DNA from: Catellatospora coxensis
GTDB taxonomy: Bacteria; Actinomycetota; Actinomycetes; Mycobacteriales; Micromonosporaceae
NCBI RefSeq assembly: GCF_016862635.1
Contig: NZ_BONI01000027.1
Location: 38,879-102,878 of the forward strand
Length of the DNA: 64,000 bases
Direction: 5' to 3'
Shown here: piece after piece, positions 47,313-56,254 of the stretch
Layout of the letters: the number at the start of each line of letters is the position of its first letter
Position numbering within the stretch: position 1 is the first letter of the stretch
Notes under the pieces: model-generated
What the model was told of the DNA's origin: nothing
The model's input: the letters and a program-made list of their open reading frames with translations, nothing else
Databases searched by the model: none
Position numbers and translations under genes: made by a program

Positions 47313-47978
47313 TCAGGTGCGCAGCCAGTGCCGCCATGAGGCGGGGGTTGCCGGGGCGGCCGGGTTGTCCAGGGCCCAGCGCAGGTAGCCGGCCCGGAGG
47401 CGGACCAGGCCGTCGAGGCTCTGCTCGGCCGATTCGACGATCATCCGAACCGAGGGACCGTGCAGGCTGCGGGCGATCTTGAGGTAGCCGAGGTCCTCGC
47501 AGCGGTGCTCGCGCCCGATCGCGGCCGCGACCAGTCCGAGCAGCTCGCCGTGGGTCTCGACGGTGGGGCCGTCGGCGGCGAGGGTGCGCAGCAGGTGCCG
47601 CTTGGCCGTCCAGCTGCGGGCGTGCTCGGCCCACTCCTGCGGGTAGTCGGTCTCCCAGCGCAGGTAGAGCACCGCGAACCGGGCGAACGGCGCGCGCTCC
47701 TCGGGCGTCGGCGCGTTCAGGTAGTGCCAGATCGGGGCGGCGAACATCCGGGCGTGCACGTCGCGCTTGGCGGCCTCGGTCTGGTCGTGCTCGGCGACCA
47801 GGCGCGGATCGGGCAGCTCGTCGCCCGAGCGGGGGCGCACGATGCGCGACCAGGAGTGCAGGCGGGCCCAGTCGTCCTGGTAGCCCTTCTCGCGCTCGAT
47901 CGCGGCGCGCCGCCGGTCGGCATCCGGGTGTACGACGTCGAAGGCCCAGGTGAAGTCGGCCAGCTGCTCTGCCTGCAC
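47313..47978 (-). CDS. Hypothetical protein
   Basis: Predicted 221 residues, soluble, helical, Trp-rich (Trp-Ala-Phe-Asp-Val-Val-His-Pro, Trp-His-Tyr-Leu-Asn-Ala-Pro, Trp-Glu-Thr-Asp-Tyr-Pro-Gln-Glu-Trp) and rich in Arg/Ala. It resembles none of the families I know. The start is GTG 47978 with CAACCT (near TAACCT) 7 bases before it, weak support for a leaderless start. It faces the convergent membrane-protein gene across the large inverted repeat. Confidence 0.6.
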   Translation of the reverse strand: MQAEQLADFTWAFDVVHPDADRRRAAIEREKGYQDDWARLHSWSRIVRPRSGDELPDPRLVAEHDQTEAAKRDVHARMFAAPIWHYLNAPTPEERAPFARFAVLYLRWETDYPQEWAEHARSWTAKRHLLRTLAADGPTVETHGELLGLVAAAIGREHRCEDLGYLKIARSLHGPSVRMIVESAEQSLDGLVRLRAGYLRWALDNPAAPATPASWRHWLRT

Positions 47979-48075
47979 GGCGGCAAGGTTGCCAGCTCAG
48001 CGGGCCTGCCGCCAAGGAATCGGCGCCCACTGTGATCCGGAGACGTCGATCGGTCGACCCAACGACAGCACTTGA

Positions 48076-48984
48076 TTACTCTCCGTTGCCGCGGATGGCC
48101 GACGGGGGCCGGCCGTGCCGGGCGGTGAAGCATCGCGTCAGGTGCGCGTGGTCGGTGAACCCGCAGGCTGCCGCGATCTCGGCGAGTCCCAGGTCGGTGC
48201 GCTGGACCAGGCCCCGCGCGAGGCCCAGCCGGGTGGCTGACAGCAGCTCCCGGAAGCCCGTGCCCTGCTCGGCCAGGGTGCGCTGGAGGGTCCGCGGCGA
48301 GCAGCCCGCGTGCCCGGCCGCCGCCTCCAGCCGCCAGCGCCGCGCCGGGTCCGCCGCGATCAGGTCGCGTACGGCGGTAACCGGCGACCTGGCCGCCTCC
48401 TGCGTGGTCGCCAGGTCGAGCGTCCAGCCGTCCACCCGGCCCCGCCCGGCCAGGCTCCGCTCCCCCGGCGCGTCGCCGGACAGCGCGCTGCCGTCGGCGA
48501 ACCGTACCGTCACGGCCGGTCGCCGACCGGTGCACGCCGCCACCAGCACGTCGTGGATCGCGGCCGTGAACAGGCTCTCGGCCGGTTTCGGCGCGCCGCC
48601 CAGCAGCGCCCGGTGCGTGACGGTCAGCCGGCCCGGTTCGAGGCTCAGGTCGGTGGTGTGGCCCGCGTGATAGCCCAGCTGCAGCTCAGGCAGCCGCGCG
48701 GCCAGTTCGGGCAGGGAGCCGCGCTCGATCAGGTCGGCGATCTCGCCCCGGCGCGGGCGGTCGAGCAGGTGCTCGGCCGCGCCGCGCAGCGCCGGCCAGC
48801 CGTGGCCGGTCAACTCCGCCAGCAGCACGTGGTGCAGGCGCTCCGGCACCGGCTCGGCCGCCGCGAGCAGCCGGGCCGCCGTGCCGGCTGCCGGGCCGGA
48901 GCCGTGGCGGCGTACGCCGAGCAGCGCCGCCCGGGCCAGGCCCGGGTGCACGGTGCGCTCGTGCGCGGGAACCCGGACCTGCAT
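48076..48984 (-). CDS. AraC-family transcriptional regulator
   Basis: Predicted 302 residues. C-terminal AraC DNA-binding domain at about 205-300, with the two helix-turn-helix units (Cys-Ser-Pro-Arg-Thr-Leu-Gln-Arg-Thr-Leu and Leu-Ala-Glu-Ile-Ala-Ala-Ala-Cys-Gly-Phe-Thr-Asp-His-Ala-His); the N-terminal part looks like the arabinose-binding-type AraC domain of the GlxA/'AraC-type arabinose' group. ATG 48984 follows TACGAT by 6 bases. It is divergent from the SDR gene (49 bp apart), the likely target. Confidence 0.8.
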   Translation of the reverse strand: MQVRVPAHERTVHPGLARAALLGVRRHGSGPAAGTAARLLAAAEPVPERLHHVLLAELTGHGWPALRGAAEHLLDRPRRGEIADLIERGSLPELAARLPELQLGYHAGHTTDLSLEPGRLTVTHRALLGGAPKPAESLFTAAIHDVLVAACTGRRPAVTVRFADGSALSGDAPGERSLAGRGRVDGWTLDLATTQEAARSPVTAVRDLIAADPARRWRLEAAAGHAGCSPRTLQRTLAEQGTGFRELLSATRLGLARGLVQRTDLGLAEIAAACGFTDHAHLTRCFTARHGRPPSAIRGNGE

Positions 48985-49033
48985 GGCGGAATCGTACAAG
49001 CGCCCCGGCCGGGTCCTCGGCCACGCTTCGGGC

Positions 49034-49774
49034 ATGAGTTTCCACCGCAAACGCGTCCTGGTCACCGGCGGCACCAGCGGCATCGGCGCGCACCTGGTGC
49101 GCCTGCTCGCCGAGCAGGGCGCGCTCGTCGCGACCTGCGGCCGCGACCCCGACCGGCTAGCACAGGCGACCCGGCGCCCGGGCGTCACCGGCTGGGTCGC
49201 CGACCTCGCCGACCCCGGCGGCACCGCCGCACTCGTCGCCGACGCCGCCGCCGAACTGGGCGGGCTCGACGTCGTCGTCGCCAACGCCGCCGTGCAGCAT
49301 CGCCAGTCCTTCACCGGCGGCTGGTCCCCCGCCGACAGCGCGGCCGTCCTCGCCGAGACGCACACCAACCTCGCCGGGCCGATCGTGCTGGCCGGGGCGG
49401 CCTGGCCGCACCTGCGCCGCTCACGGGGCGTGTTCACCGCCCTCACCTCGGCCCTGGCCTACTCCCCGAAGAAGACCGCACCCGTGTACTGCGCGAGCAA
49501 GGCCGGGCTGGGCGTGTTCCTGCGGGCGCTGCGCTACCAGTGGGACGACGCCGACGCCGGAGTGACCGTGCAGGAGGCGCTGATGCCCCTGGTCGCCACA
49601 CCGATGACGGAAGGGCGCAACGACGGGGCGCTGCCCGCCGAGCAGGCCGCGCAGCAGATCCTGCGCGGCATCGCCCGCCGGGTCCCGGTGATCGCCGTCG
49701 GCAAGGCCCGGCCGTTCCGGGTGATCCGCCGGGTCGCGCCGGGGGTCGCCGACGCGATGCTGCGCGACTCCTGA
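49034..49774 (+). CDS. Short-chain dehydrogenase/reductase
   Basis: Predicted 246-residue NAD(P)-dependent oxidoreductase. Cofactor motif Thr-Gly-Gly-Thr-Ser-Gly-Ile-Gly at about 11-18, Asn-Ala-Ala near 85, and catalytic Ser139, Tyr152, Lys156 (Tyr-Cys-Ala-Ser-Lys). The C-terminal region is short, as in classical SDRs. Substrate unknown; the divergent AraC gene probably controls it. CACGCT 6 bases before ATG 49034 is a poor but possible leaderless -10. Confidence 0.85.
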   Translation: MSFHRKRVLVTGGTSGIGAHLVRLLAEQGALVATCGRDPDRLAQATRRPGVTGWVADLADPGGTAALVADAAAELGGLDVVVANAAVQHRQSFTGGWSPADSAAVLAETHTNLAGPIVLAGAAWPHLRRSRGVFTALTSALAYSPKKTAPVYCASKAGLGVFLRALRYQWDDADAGVTVQEALMPLVATPMTEGRNDGALPAEQAAQQILRGIARRVPVIAVGKARPFRVIRRVAPGVADAMLRDS

Positions 49775-49794
49775 ACCGGAGTCGGCGACCGTTT

Positions 49795-49836
49795 AGTCCC
49801 GGTCAGCCAGTCCCGGTCAGCCAGTCCCGGTCAGGC
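49795..49836 (+). repeat. Three tandem 14-bp repeats
   Basis: AGTCCCGGTCAGCC occurs at 49795-49808 and 49809-49822 exactly, with a third copy AGTCCCGGTCAGGC at 49823-49836. It lies between convergent genes and looks like a recent slippage tract. Confidence 0.75.
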
Positions 49837-49853
49837 AGGCTCCGGACCGGGTC

Positions 49854-50504
49854 TCAGCGCCCGGTGAACCCGGTCCGGTACGCCCAGACCACGGCCTGGG
49901 TGCGATCGCGGGCGCCGACCTTGCCGAGCAGGCTCTTGACGTGGGTCTTCACCGTCTCCAGCGAGATGAACATGGCCTGGGCGATCTCGGCGTTCGACTT
50001 GCCGGCGGCCAGCGCCCGCAGCACCTCTGCCTCCCGGTCGGTGAGCCGGGCCGCCGCCACGGCAGCCGGGTCACCGGGCCCGCGCCGGGCGGCGGCCAGC
50101 AGCAGCCGCCGGGTGACCGCCGGGGCGATCAGCGCGTCCCCGGCCGCGACGGTGCGTATCCCTGCCACGAGCTGCTCGGGCGTGGCCCGCTTCAGCAGGA
50201 ACCCGTCCACCCCGGCGGCGATCGCGTCGTCCACCACCTCGTCGTGGTCGAACGTGGTGAGCACCAGCACCCGGGGCCGGGGCGGCGGCCAGGACACGAT
50301 CTCCCGGCTCGCCGCCGTGCCGTCCTGCACCGGCATCCGGATGTCCATTACCACCACGTCGGGCCGCAGCGCGCGGGCGGCGGCGACCGCGTCGCGGCCG
50401 TCGACGGCCTCGCCGACCACCTCGATGCCGGGCTCGGCGGCCAGCAGCGCCCGCAGCCCGCCCCGGACCAGCGCGTCGTCGTCGGCGAGCAGTACCCGGA
50501 TCAC
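49854..50504 (-). CDS. NarL/LuxR-type response regulator
   Basis: Predicted 216 residues. Receiver domain with phosphoacceptor Asp54 (Val-Val-Val-Met-Asp-Ile-Arg-Met-Pro) and Asp9-Asp10 acid pocket, then a LuxR-type HTH at about 150-205 (Leu-Thr-Asp-Arg-Glu-Ala-Glu-Val-Leu, Asn-Ala-Glu-Ile-Ala). It pairs with the kinase gene before it (4-bp overlap) and is convergent with the SDR gene. The divergent DUF2306 gene is a possible target. Confidence 0.9.
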   Translation of the reverse strand: MIRVLLADDDALVRGGLRALLAAEPGIEVVGEAVDGRDAVAAARALRPDVVVMDIRMPVQDGTAASREIVSWPPPRPRVLVLTTFDHDEVVDDAIAAGVDGFLLKRATPEQLVAGIRTVAAGDALIAPAVTRRLLLAAARRGPGDPAAVAAARLTDREAEVLRALAAGKSNAEIAQAMFISLETVKTHVKSLLGKVGARDRTQAVVWAYRTGFTGR

Positions 50505-51649
50505 GCTCGCACCGCCGCCGGCAGCGCGGCCCGCACCCGGAAGCCGCCGTCGACCGGGCCGGCCTCGAACACGCCGCCTTCCAGCCGGGCCCGTTCGCGC
50601 ATGTTGACCAGGCCGCGGCCCGGGGTGGGCGCGGGCAGCGGCGGTGTCTCGTTGACGACTTCCAGCACGACCATGTCGGCGGTCTGCCCGAGGTCGACGG
50701 TGATCCGGCCGGTGGCGGTGTGCCGGAGGGCGTTGGTGACGGCCTCCTGGGCGATGCGGAACAGCGCCCGCTCGCCGCTCGGCGACAGGGTCACCGTCGC
50801 GGGGTTGAGGACCAGCTCCCGTCCTGCCGCCCGGACCCGGCCCGCGAGCTCGGCCAGGTCGGTCAGGGCCGGTTCGGCGGCGGGTTCGCCGTCGCGGTCG
50901 GCGTGCAGCACGCGCAGCAGCCGGTCCAGTTCGCCGAGCGCGTCGCGGCCGACGGTCTCGATGTGCGCGAGCGCCTGGGCGGCGAACTCCGGGTTGTCGG
51001 CGAACACCCGCCGGCCCACCCCGGCCTGCATCACCATCACGTTGACGGCGTGGCCGAGGGCGTCGTGCAGCTCCCCCGCGAGGCGGCTGCGCTCCTGCGC
51101 GAGGACCCTGTCGGCAGCGTCGGCCTGCTCGCGGGCCGCGGCGAGGGTACGCAGCCGCTCGGCGTCGGCGGCGATCCGGCGGCTGCGCGCGGCGTCACCG
51201 GCGACCGTGGCGATGACGAAGCACATGGCGATGCCGAAATAGTCCAGTGTGCCTACCGTGCCACCGTCGGCCAGCGCGAACCCGCCGACGGACAGTCCGG
51301 TCAGCACCACGGCGGCCGCCCGGCGCTCCCAGCGCTCGCTGTGCGAGAAGCAGGTGAACAGGGCGATCCAGGCCGCCCACTGCACGGTGGTGACCGCGTA
51401 CCCGAGTGCTGCGGTGAGCGGCACGAACACGCCCGCGACGGCGAGCACGGTCAGCGGCGCGCGGCGGCGCCACAGCAGCGCCAGGGGCGCGAGCGCGCCG
51501 AGCGCGAGGCCGATCGCGTCGGCGGGCCGGTAGGGCGGGCCGACCGGCATGAACAGTCCGGCCAGGACGGACAGGAGGGACAGCCCCACGGCCGGCCCGA
51601 CGTCGGCGATCGCGAGGCGGCGGGCGGGGGTGACGGCCATGGCGGCCAT
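50501..51649 (-). CDS. Sensor histidine kinase (HisKA_3 type)
   Basis: Predicted 382 residues. Five or six hydrophobic segments in the first 150 residues, then a HisKA_3 dimerisation helix with Arg-Ser-Arg-Leu-Ala-Gly-Glu-Leu-His-Asp (phospho-His about 201) and an HATPase_c domain with Asn-Ala-Leu-Arg-His and Gly-Arg-Gly-Leu-Val-Asn-Met. Its substrate is the response regulator that follows. ATG 51649 or ATG 51640 (MAVTPA) is the start; CAGGAT 7 bases before 51640 slightly favours the latter. Confidence 0.9.
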   Translation of the reverse strand: MAAMAVTPARRLAIADVGPAVGLSLLSVLAGLFMPVGPPYRPADAIGLALGALAPLALLWRRRAPLTVLAVAGVFVPLTAALGYAVTTVQWAAWIALFTCFSHSERWERRAAAVVLTGLSVGGFALADGGTVGTLDYFGIAMCFVIATVAGDAARSRRIAADAERLRTLAAAREQADAADRVLAQERSRLAGELHDALGHAVNVMVMQAGVGRRVFADNPEFAAQALAHIETVGRDALGELDRLLRVLHADRDGEPAAEPALTDLAELAGRVRAAGRELVLNPATVTLSPSGERALFRIAQEAVTNALRHTATGRITVDLGQTADMVVLEVVNETPPLPAPTPGRGLVNMRERARLEGGVFEAGPVDGGFRVRAALPAAVRA

Positions 51650-51796
51650 CCTGCCGGATCCGTTGCGGCGCGGGCAGGCTGCGACCCGGAAACCCCTCGC
51701 GGGAGGGAGGTGGGATCACTGGCGTGAGGGGCGTGCGGCGAAGGCCGGCGAACCTACGCTCAGCCGGACCGATCCGTTGACGGACAAGGAGTTGCC

Positions 51797-52468
51797 ATGG
51801 TGACGACCGGCCTGCCCGCCGGGCGCCGTACCGGGCGGGTGCTGGGTTTCTGGTGGTTCGCGCTGAGCGGCGCGGCGGTGGCGGCGTTTGCCGTGGTGCC
51901 GTATCTGACCGCGTCGCTGCGGCAGCTCGCCGAGCAGGACGCGGGGCTGGCGGCGGCGTACGCGGGCCGACCGGCCTGGGTGCAGGCGGTGTTCTACGCG
52001 CACATCGTCGGCGGCGGGATCGCGTTGGCGGTGTCGCCGTTGCAGTTCGCGGCCCGGATCCGGGCACGCGTGCCCCGGGTGCACCGGACCGTCGGGCGGA
52101 TCGCCGTCGCGGCGATGCTGGTGAGCGGGGTCGCGGGGCTGGTCATCGCGCCGCTGAACCAGGCCGGGCCGGTCGGCACCGCCGGGTTCGGCGCGCTGGC
52201 GGTGCTGTGGCTGTGGTTCGCGGTCGCGGCGTTGCGGGCGGCCAGGCGGCGGGACTTCACGGCGCACCGGCGCTGGGCGGTGCGCGCGTTCGCGATGACG
52301 TACGCGGGGGTGATGCTGCGGCTATGGCTGATCCCGCTGATGTTCGCGGCGATCGGCTGGTTCGGCGTCGCCCCCGAGGACGCGTTCGCGACCGCGTACG
52401 CCTACGTGCCGTTCCTGTGCTGGGTGCCGAACCTGCTGGTGGCGGAGTTCGTGCTGCGCCGGTCCTGA
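51797..52468 (+). CDS. DUF2306 membrane protein
   Basis: Predicted 223 residues with about seven hydrophobic segments and conserved-looking His residues (His-Ile-Val-Gly-Gly-Gly, His-Arg-Thr-Val-Gly-Arg and His-Arg-Arg-Trp). DUF2306 proteins are of unknown function; the His pattern suggests a possible haem or quinone site. A good AAGGAG site lies 6 bases before ATG 51797. It is divergent from the two-component genes, a common arrangement for a regulated target. Confidence 0.75.
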   Translation: MVTTGLPAGRRTGRVLGFWWFALSGAAVAAFAVVPYLTASLRQLAEQDAGLAAAYAGRPAWVQAVFYAHIVGGGIALAVSPLQFAARIRARVPRVHRTVGRIAVAAMLVSGVAGLVIAPLNQAGPVGTAGFGALAVLWLWFAVAALRAARRRDFTAHRRWAVRAFAMTYAGVMLRLWLIPLMFAAIGWFGVAPEDAFATAYAYVPFLCWVPNLLVAEFVLRRS

Positions 52469-52471
52469 GGT

Positions 52472-52508
52472 GAGGGGGCCGCGGACCGCCAGATGCCGCG
52501 GCCCCCTC
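52472..52508. terminator. Bidirectional terminator hairpin
   Basis: Perfect 13-bp stem GAGGGGGCCGCGG/CCGCGGCCCCCTC with an 11-nt loop between convergent genes. Confidence 0.75.
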
Positions 52509-52515
52509 GGCTCAC

Positions 52516-54843
52516 TCAGGCCGCCGGGCGTCGCCGCCGGGCCAGCCGGTACAGGCCCGCGCCCAGGGCCAGCACCAGGAAACCGGCCGCGACGATCGTG
52601 GTGACCTTCGCGCCGGTGACGGGCAGGCCGCCGCCCTCGCCGCCGTCGGCGGGCGGGAACACGCCCGGGAACACCTTGTCGGCCTTGCCCAGGCGCAGGA
52701 ACACGGTCTCGCCGGTGGCGTCGTCGATGCCGTCGTTGTCGGTGACGGCGTACACGCCGCCGTCGCCGCCGACAGTCAGGCCCTCCAGCTTGTCCTGGGT
52801 CCAGCCGTGTCCGGCCCGCAGCGCGGGCAGCACGTCCACGGCCAGCTTCTTGGTCACCGGGGTGACCTGCGCGCCGAGCGTGGCGGGCAGGTCGAAGGTG
52901 TACACCTTCTTGAGCTTGGCCAGCTCGCCGCGCTGGTTGTCGCGCTCGATCACGGCGAACGTGTCCGCGTCGAGGGCCACCAGCTCCGACAGCCCGACCC
53001 ACGCGCCGGCGGGGGCGGCGTCGAGCGGGTAGCCCAGCCACGCCCAGTCGCCTTCGGTGACCCGGTAGCGGCCGATGCGGGCGGTGCCCTTCTCGTCGGT
53101 CAGCTCGCGCTGCACGGCGACCCATACGGTCTCGGTCGCGCCGGAGCCGGTGACCGCGACGCCTTCGAGGCCGTTGCCGCCGAGCTTGGCGGTGACGTCG
53201 GCGGGCAGCGCCACCTCCTGCTGCACGGCGCCTGCGGCGTCGATACGCACCAGCTTGTTCTCCGGGCCCTTGGCGCCCTCGACGGCGAGCCAGAAGCCGC
53301 CGCCGGGCCGGGTGGCCAGGCCCTCGGCGTCCAGCGCGACACCCTTGCCGTCCTTGGTGACGGTCAGGTCCTTGGTGATCGTCGCCGGGGTGGTCGCGGT
53401 GTCGATCGCGAACAGGCGGGTCGGCGCGTACACGCTGTCGCTGACCGCCCACAGCCTGCCGGGCTCGCCTGTGGCCGGGGTGAGGCCGGACAGCGCGCCC
53501 CAGGCGATCGGCAGGCCGCCGGACTTCGCCGAGACCAGCGACGGGTACGCCGGAGCCTGCCCGAACCGGGCGATGGTGACCGCCCCGCGCAGCCCGTTGT
53601 CGGGGTCGTCCAGCTCGCTGGAGATCACCACGAGGCCGCGCGACGGCACCGCGATGACGCCCTCGGGCTCATTGGCGGTCGGGATGAGCTGCGTGAACTT
53701 CGGGTGCGCCGGGTCGGTGACGTCGTACACGGCGGTGAAGTTGCCGCGCTCGGCGTTCACGAACAGGTACGGCTTGCCGCCGAACACGCCGGTGGCGACG
53801 TTCTCCGGCTCCACGCCCTTCGCGTCGGAGCGCTTGTCCGGGTAGTTGCCGTGGGTGACGGCGAGGTGTTCGAGGCTGTTGCCGGCGTCGAAGACGACCT
53901 TGCCGCTGGTGTCGAACACGGACCAGCCGCGCGAGCCGCCCTGGTAGTCGCCCTCGTTGGCGGTGGCGAACCGGTCGGCGCCCAGCCAGACGACGCCGTC
54001 GGGTTCACGGCCGGCGGTGACGCCGCCGGTCAGCGAGATCCGGTCGTCGTCCTCGGTGTCCACGGCGGACACGGAGACCTGCCCGGCGCTGAAGTGCCTG
54101 TCGACCTTGCCGGTGGCCAGGTCGACGATCGCGAGGTGGTTGTTCTCCTGCAGGGAGACGACGGCCTTGCCGGCGCTGTTGATCGAGACGTACTCCGGCT
54201 CGGGGTCGCTCGGCGCGACCTCGGCCAGGCCGGTCAGCGCGACGGTGCGCAGCGCCCAGTCGGCGACGGCCGGCTTGACGTCCACGACGGCCAGCCAGCC
54301 GGCGGGCGCCTGCGGGATCTCGCCGTCGTCGACGTCCTCGTCGCGCTCGTTCTCGATGGCGACCGCGACGAACCTGCCGTCCGGCGACACCGCGACCGAG
54401 TCGGGCTGGCCGCCCAGGTCGATGCTGCGCGCGACGGCGCGGGTCGCGACGTCCACGACGAGCAGTTCGCCGTCGGGGTGGGTGAAGTCCGCGCCGGTGC
54501 TGACCGCGACCAGGGCGTACTTGCCGAGCACGGCGACCGACGTCGGCGAGCCGGGCAGACCGAGCACGCCGGCCGGGACGGGGGCGTCGGGGTCGGTGAT
54601 GTCGACGAAGCCGATCCGGTCGCCGGAGGCGTCGGTGTAGATGACGGTCTTGCCGTCGGCGCTGACGGCTGAGATCTCCGCTGAGGCGGCGTCGGCGGCC
54701 GACGTGTTCAGGTAGACCGGGAAGGTTGCGGTGCGGTTGAACGTCTGCGGCGAGTCAGCGGCCCGGGTGGGGCCGCTGAGCAGGAGCGCCGCGGCGAGTC
54801 CGGCGGCGCCGGCTCCCGCGATCGCGCGGGTGGGGAAGGACAT
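52516..54843 (-). CDS. LPXTG-anchored phytase/esterase-like surface protein
   Basis: Predicted 775 residues. Signal peptide to about 28 (Arg-Ala-Ala-Asp). The N-terminal half is a beta-propeller-like region with repeated Val-Asp-Val, Val-Ser-Pro-Asp-Gly-Arg and Thr-Ala-Asn-Glu motifs of the choice-of-anchor I type; the second half matches the 'esterase-like activity of phytase' type (Pro-Ile-Ala-Trp-Gly-Ala-Leu-Ser-Gly-Leu, then Asp-Ala-Glu-Gly-Leu). The C-terminus has a sortase signal Leu-Pro-Val-Thr-Gly (740-744), a membrane helix and Arg-Arg-Arg-Arg. It would be covalently attached to the cell wall. No sortase gene is in the window. Confidence 0.8.
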   Translation of the reverse strand: MSFPTRAIAGAGAAGLAAALLLSGPTRAADSPQTFNRTATFPVYLNTSAADAASAEISAVSADGKTVIYTDASGDRIGFVDITDPDAPVPAGVLGLPGSPTSVAVLGKYALVAVSTGADFTHPDGELLVVDVATRAVARSIDLGGQPDSVAVSPDGRFVAVAIENERDEDVDDGEIPQAPAGWLAVVDVKPAVADWALRTVALTGLAEVAPSDPEPEYVSINSAGKAVVSLQENNHLAIVDLATGKVDRHFSAGQVSVSAVDTEDDDRISLTGGVTAGREPDGVVWLGADRFATANEGDYQGGSRGWSVFDTSGKVVFDAGNSLEHLAVTHGNYPDKRSDAKGVEPENVATGVFGGKPYLFVNAERGNFTAVYDVTDPAHPKFTQLIPTANEPEGVIAVPSRGLVVISSELDDPDNGLRGAVTIARFGQAPAYPSLVSAKSGGLPIAWGALSGLTPATGEPGRLWAVSDSVYAPTRLFAIDTATTPATITKDLTVTKDGKGVALDAEGLATRPGGGFWLAVEGAKGPENKLVRIDAAGAVQQEVALPADVTAKLGGNGLEGVAVTGSGATETVWVAVQRELTDEKGTARIGRYRVTEGDWAWLGYPLDAAPAGAWVGLSELVALDADTFAVIERDNQRGELAKLKKVYTFDLPATLGAQVTPVTKKLAVDVLPALRAGHGWTQDKLEGLTVGGDGGVYAVTDNDGIDDATGETVFLRLGKADKVFPGVFPPADGGEGGGLPVTGAKVTTIVAAGFLVLALGAGLYRLARRRRPAA

Positions 54844-55021
54844 CGGTGCTCCAAACCAAGGGTGGACGTGGTCTTGGTACCGAGCACGGCTGACCGGCTG
54901 GAGTTGATCAGGACAACGTGCGGTGAACAGCCGCCGACCGGCCACCCGCTACCGGGGTAGGACCTGCGGATGCCTCCCGGGTATGACGACCGCCACCCGG
55001 CCGCGCCGTAAGCTTCCGGCG

Positions 55022-56254
55022 GTGGAGAACGTGAAGCGGCCGGGTGGGCTGGGTGACCTGCGGCGGCTGCTGATCGGCGCGGACTACCCACCGGTCCGGT
55101 CACCGGGCCGAAGATGGCAGCGGATCAGGTCGCTGATCGTCCCGGTGGTGCTGCTGGCTCTGGTCGGGCTGGCCGGCGCCGCCTACGAGTACCTCACCGA
55201 CACCCGCCACCTGCCCGCCAACACCGCGATCGTGCTGGCCGCAGTGGGGACCGCACCCGCGGCTCTGGCGTTGCTGGCCTCACACCGGCCGCTGATGGCC
55301 TGGCGGATCGCCCTGGTCGGGCTGTTCCTCGGGGTGGCCGGTTATGCCCCGCCGGAGCCGTGGCCGTGGAATCCGGTGCAGATCCTGGCCTTCCTGGCGA
55401 TGCTGTGGTTCGTCTCGGTGCGCGCCGACGTCGGGGTGAGCGCCTGGTGCCTGGTGCTCAGCCTGCTGCCGGTCTGGATGTACGTGCCCAACCGCGGCAA
55501 CGCCTGGGGCGTGACCGTGCTGCTGACCGCGATCATGCTGGTCGGCGACCAGGTGCGCAGGCGGCGCAGCAGCCAGCGGGCGCTGGCCGAGCAGGCCGAA
55601 CTCAACGAACTGGAGCAGGCCCGCCGTGCCGTGTTGCAGGAACGCACCCGCATCGCCCGGGAGATGCACGACGTCGTCGCGCACTCGATGTCGATGATCG
55701 CGGTCCGGGCCGAGACCGCCCCGTACCGGGTCGCCGAGCTGACCGGGCCTGCCAAGGAGGAGTTCACCGAGATCGCCGCGTCGGCGCGTACCGCGCTGGA
55801 CGACATGCGGCGGCTGCTGTCGGTGCTGCGCCAGGCCGACGACCCGGCGCTCACCGCGCCCCAGCCGGGCCTGGCCGAACTGGGCCCGCTGGTCGACGAC
55901 GCGCGCGCGTCGGGCGTCGACGTGCACCTGGCGATGGAGCTGCCGCTGCGGCCGGTCGGCGAGGCGGCGGCGCTGACGGCGTACCGGATCGTGCAGGAGG
56001 CGCTGGCCAACGCGGCCCGCTACGCGCCGGGCGCACGGGTGGACGTGTCACTGGCCTCCGGCGAGCGAGGCCTGCGGGTGGAGGTGCGCAACGGGCGGCC
56101 GGCGGGTCGGCCCGCGCGCCCCGAGGGACCGGGACACGGGCTGGTCGGCATGCGGGAACGGGTGGCCATCCTGGCCGGCCAGCTGCACGCGGAGCCGACG
56201 GGTGACGGCGGGTTCGCAGTGACGGCGCTGTTGCCGGACGGAGGAGTTCATTGA
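55022..56254 (+). CDS. Sensor histidine kinase (HisKA_3 type)
   Basis: Predicted 410 residues. About five hydrophobic segments at residues 38-165, a coiled region, then HisKA_3 with Ile-Ala-Arg-Glu-Met-His-Asp-Val-Val-Ala-His (phospho-His about 215) and HATPase_c with Glu-Ala-Leu-Ala-Asn-Ala-Ala-Arg-Tyr and Gly-His-Gly-Leu-Val-Gly-Met. GTG 55022 is chosen because TAAGCT lies 7 bases upstream; an ATG at 54983 adds only a Thr/Arg/Pro-rich stretch. It overlaps its response regulator gene by 4 bp. Confidence 0.85.
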   Translation: MENVKRPGGLGDLRRLLIGADYPPVRSPGRRWQRIRSLIVPVVLLALVGLAGAAYEYLTDTRHLPANTAIVLAAVGTAPAALALLASHRPLMAWRIALVGLFLGVAGYAPPEPWPWNPVQILAFLAMLWFVSVRADVGVSAWCLVLSLLPVWMYVPNRGNAWGVTVLLTAIMLVGDQVRRRRSSQRALAEQAELNELEQARRAVLQERTRIAREMHDVVAHSMSMIAVRAETAPYRVAELTGPAKEEFTEIAASARTALDDMRRLLSVLRQADDPALTAPQPGLAELGPLVDDARASGVDVHLAMELPLRPVGEAAALTAYRIVQEALANAARYAPGARVDVSLASGERGLRVEVRNGRPAGRPARPEGPGHGLVGMRERVAILAGQLHAEPTGDGGFAVTALLPDGGVH

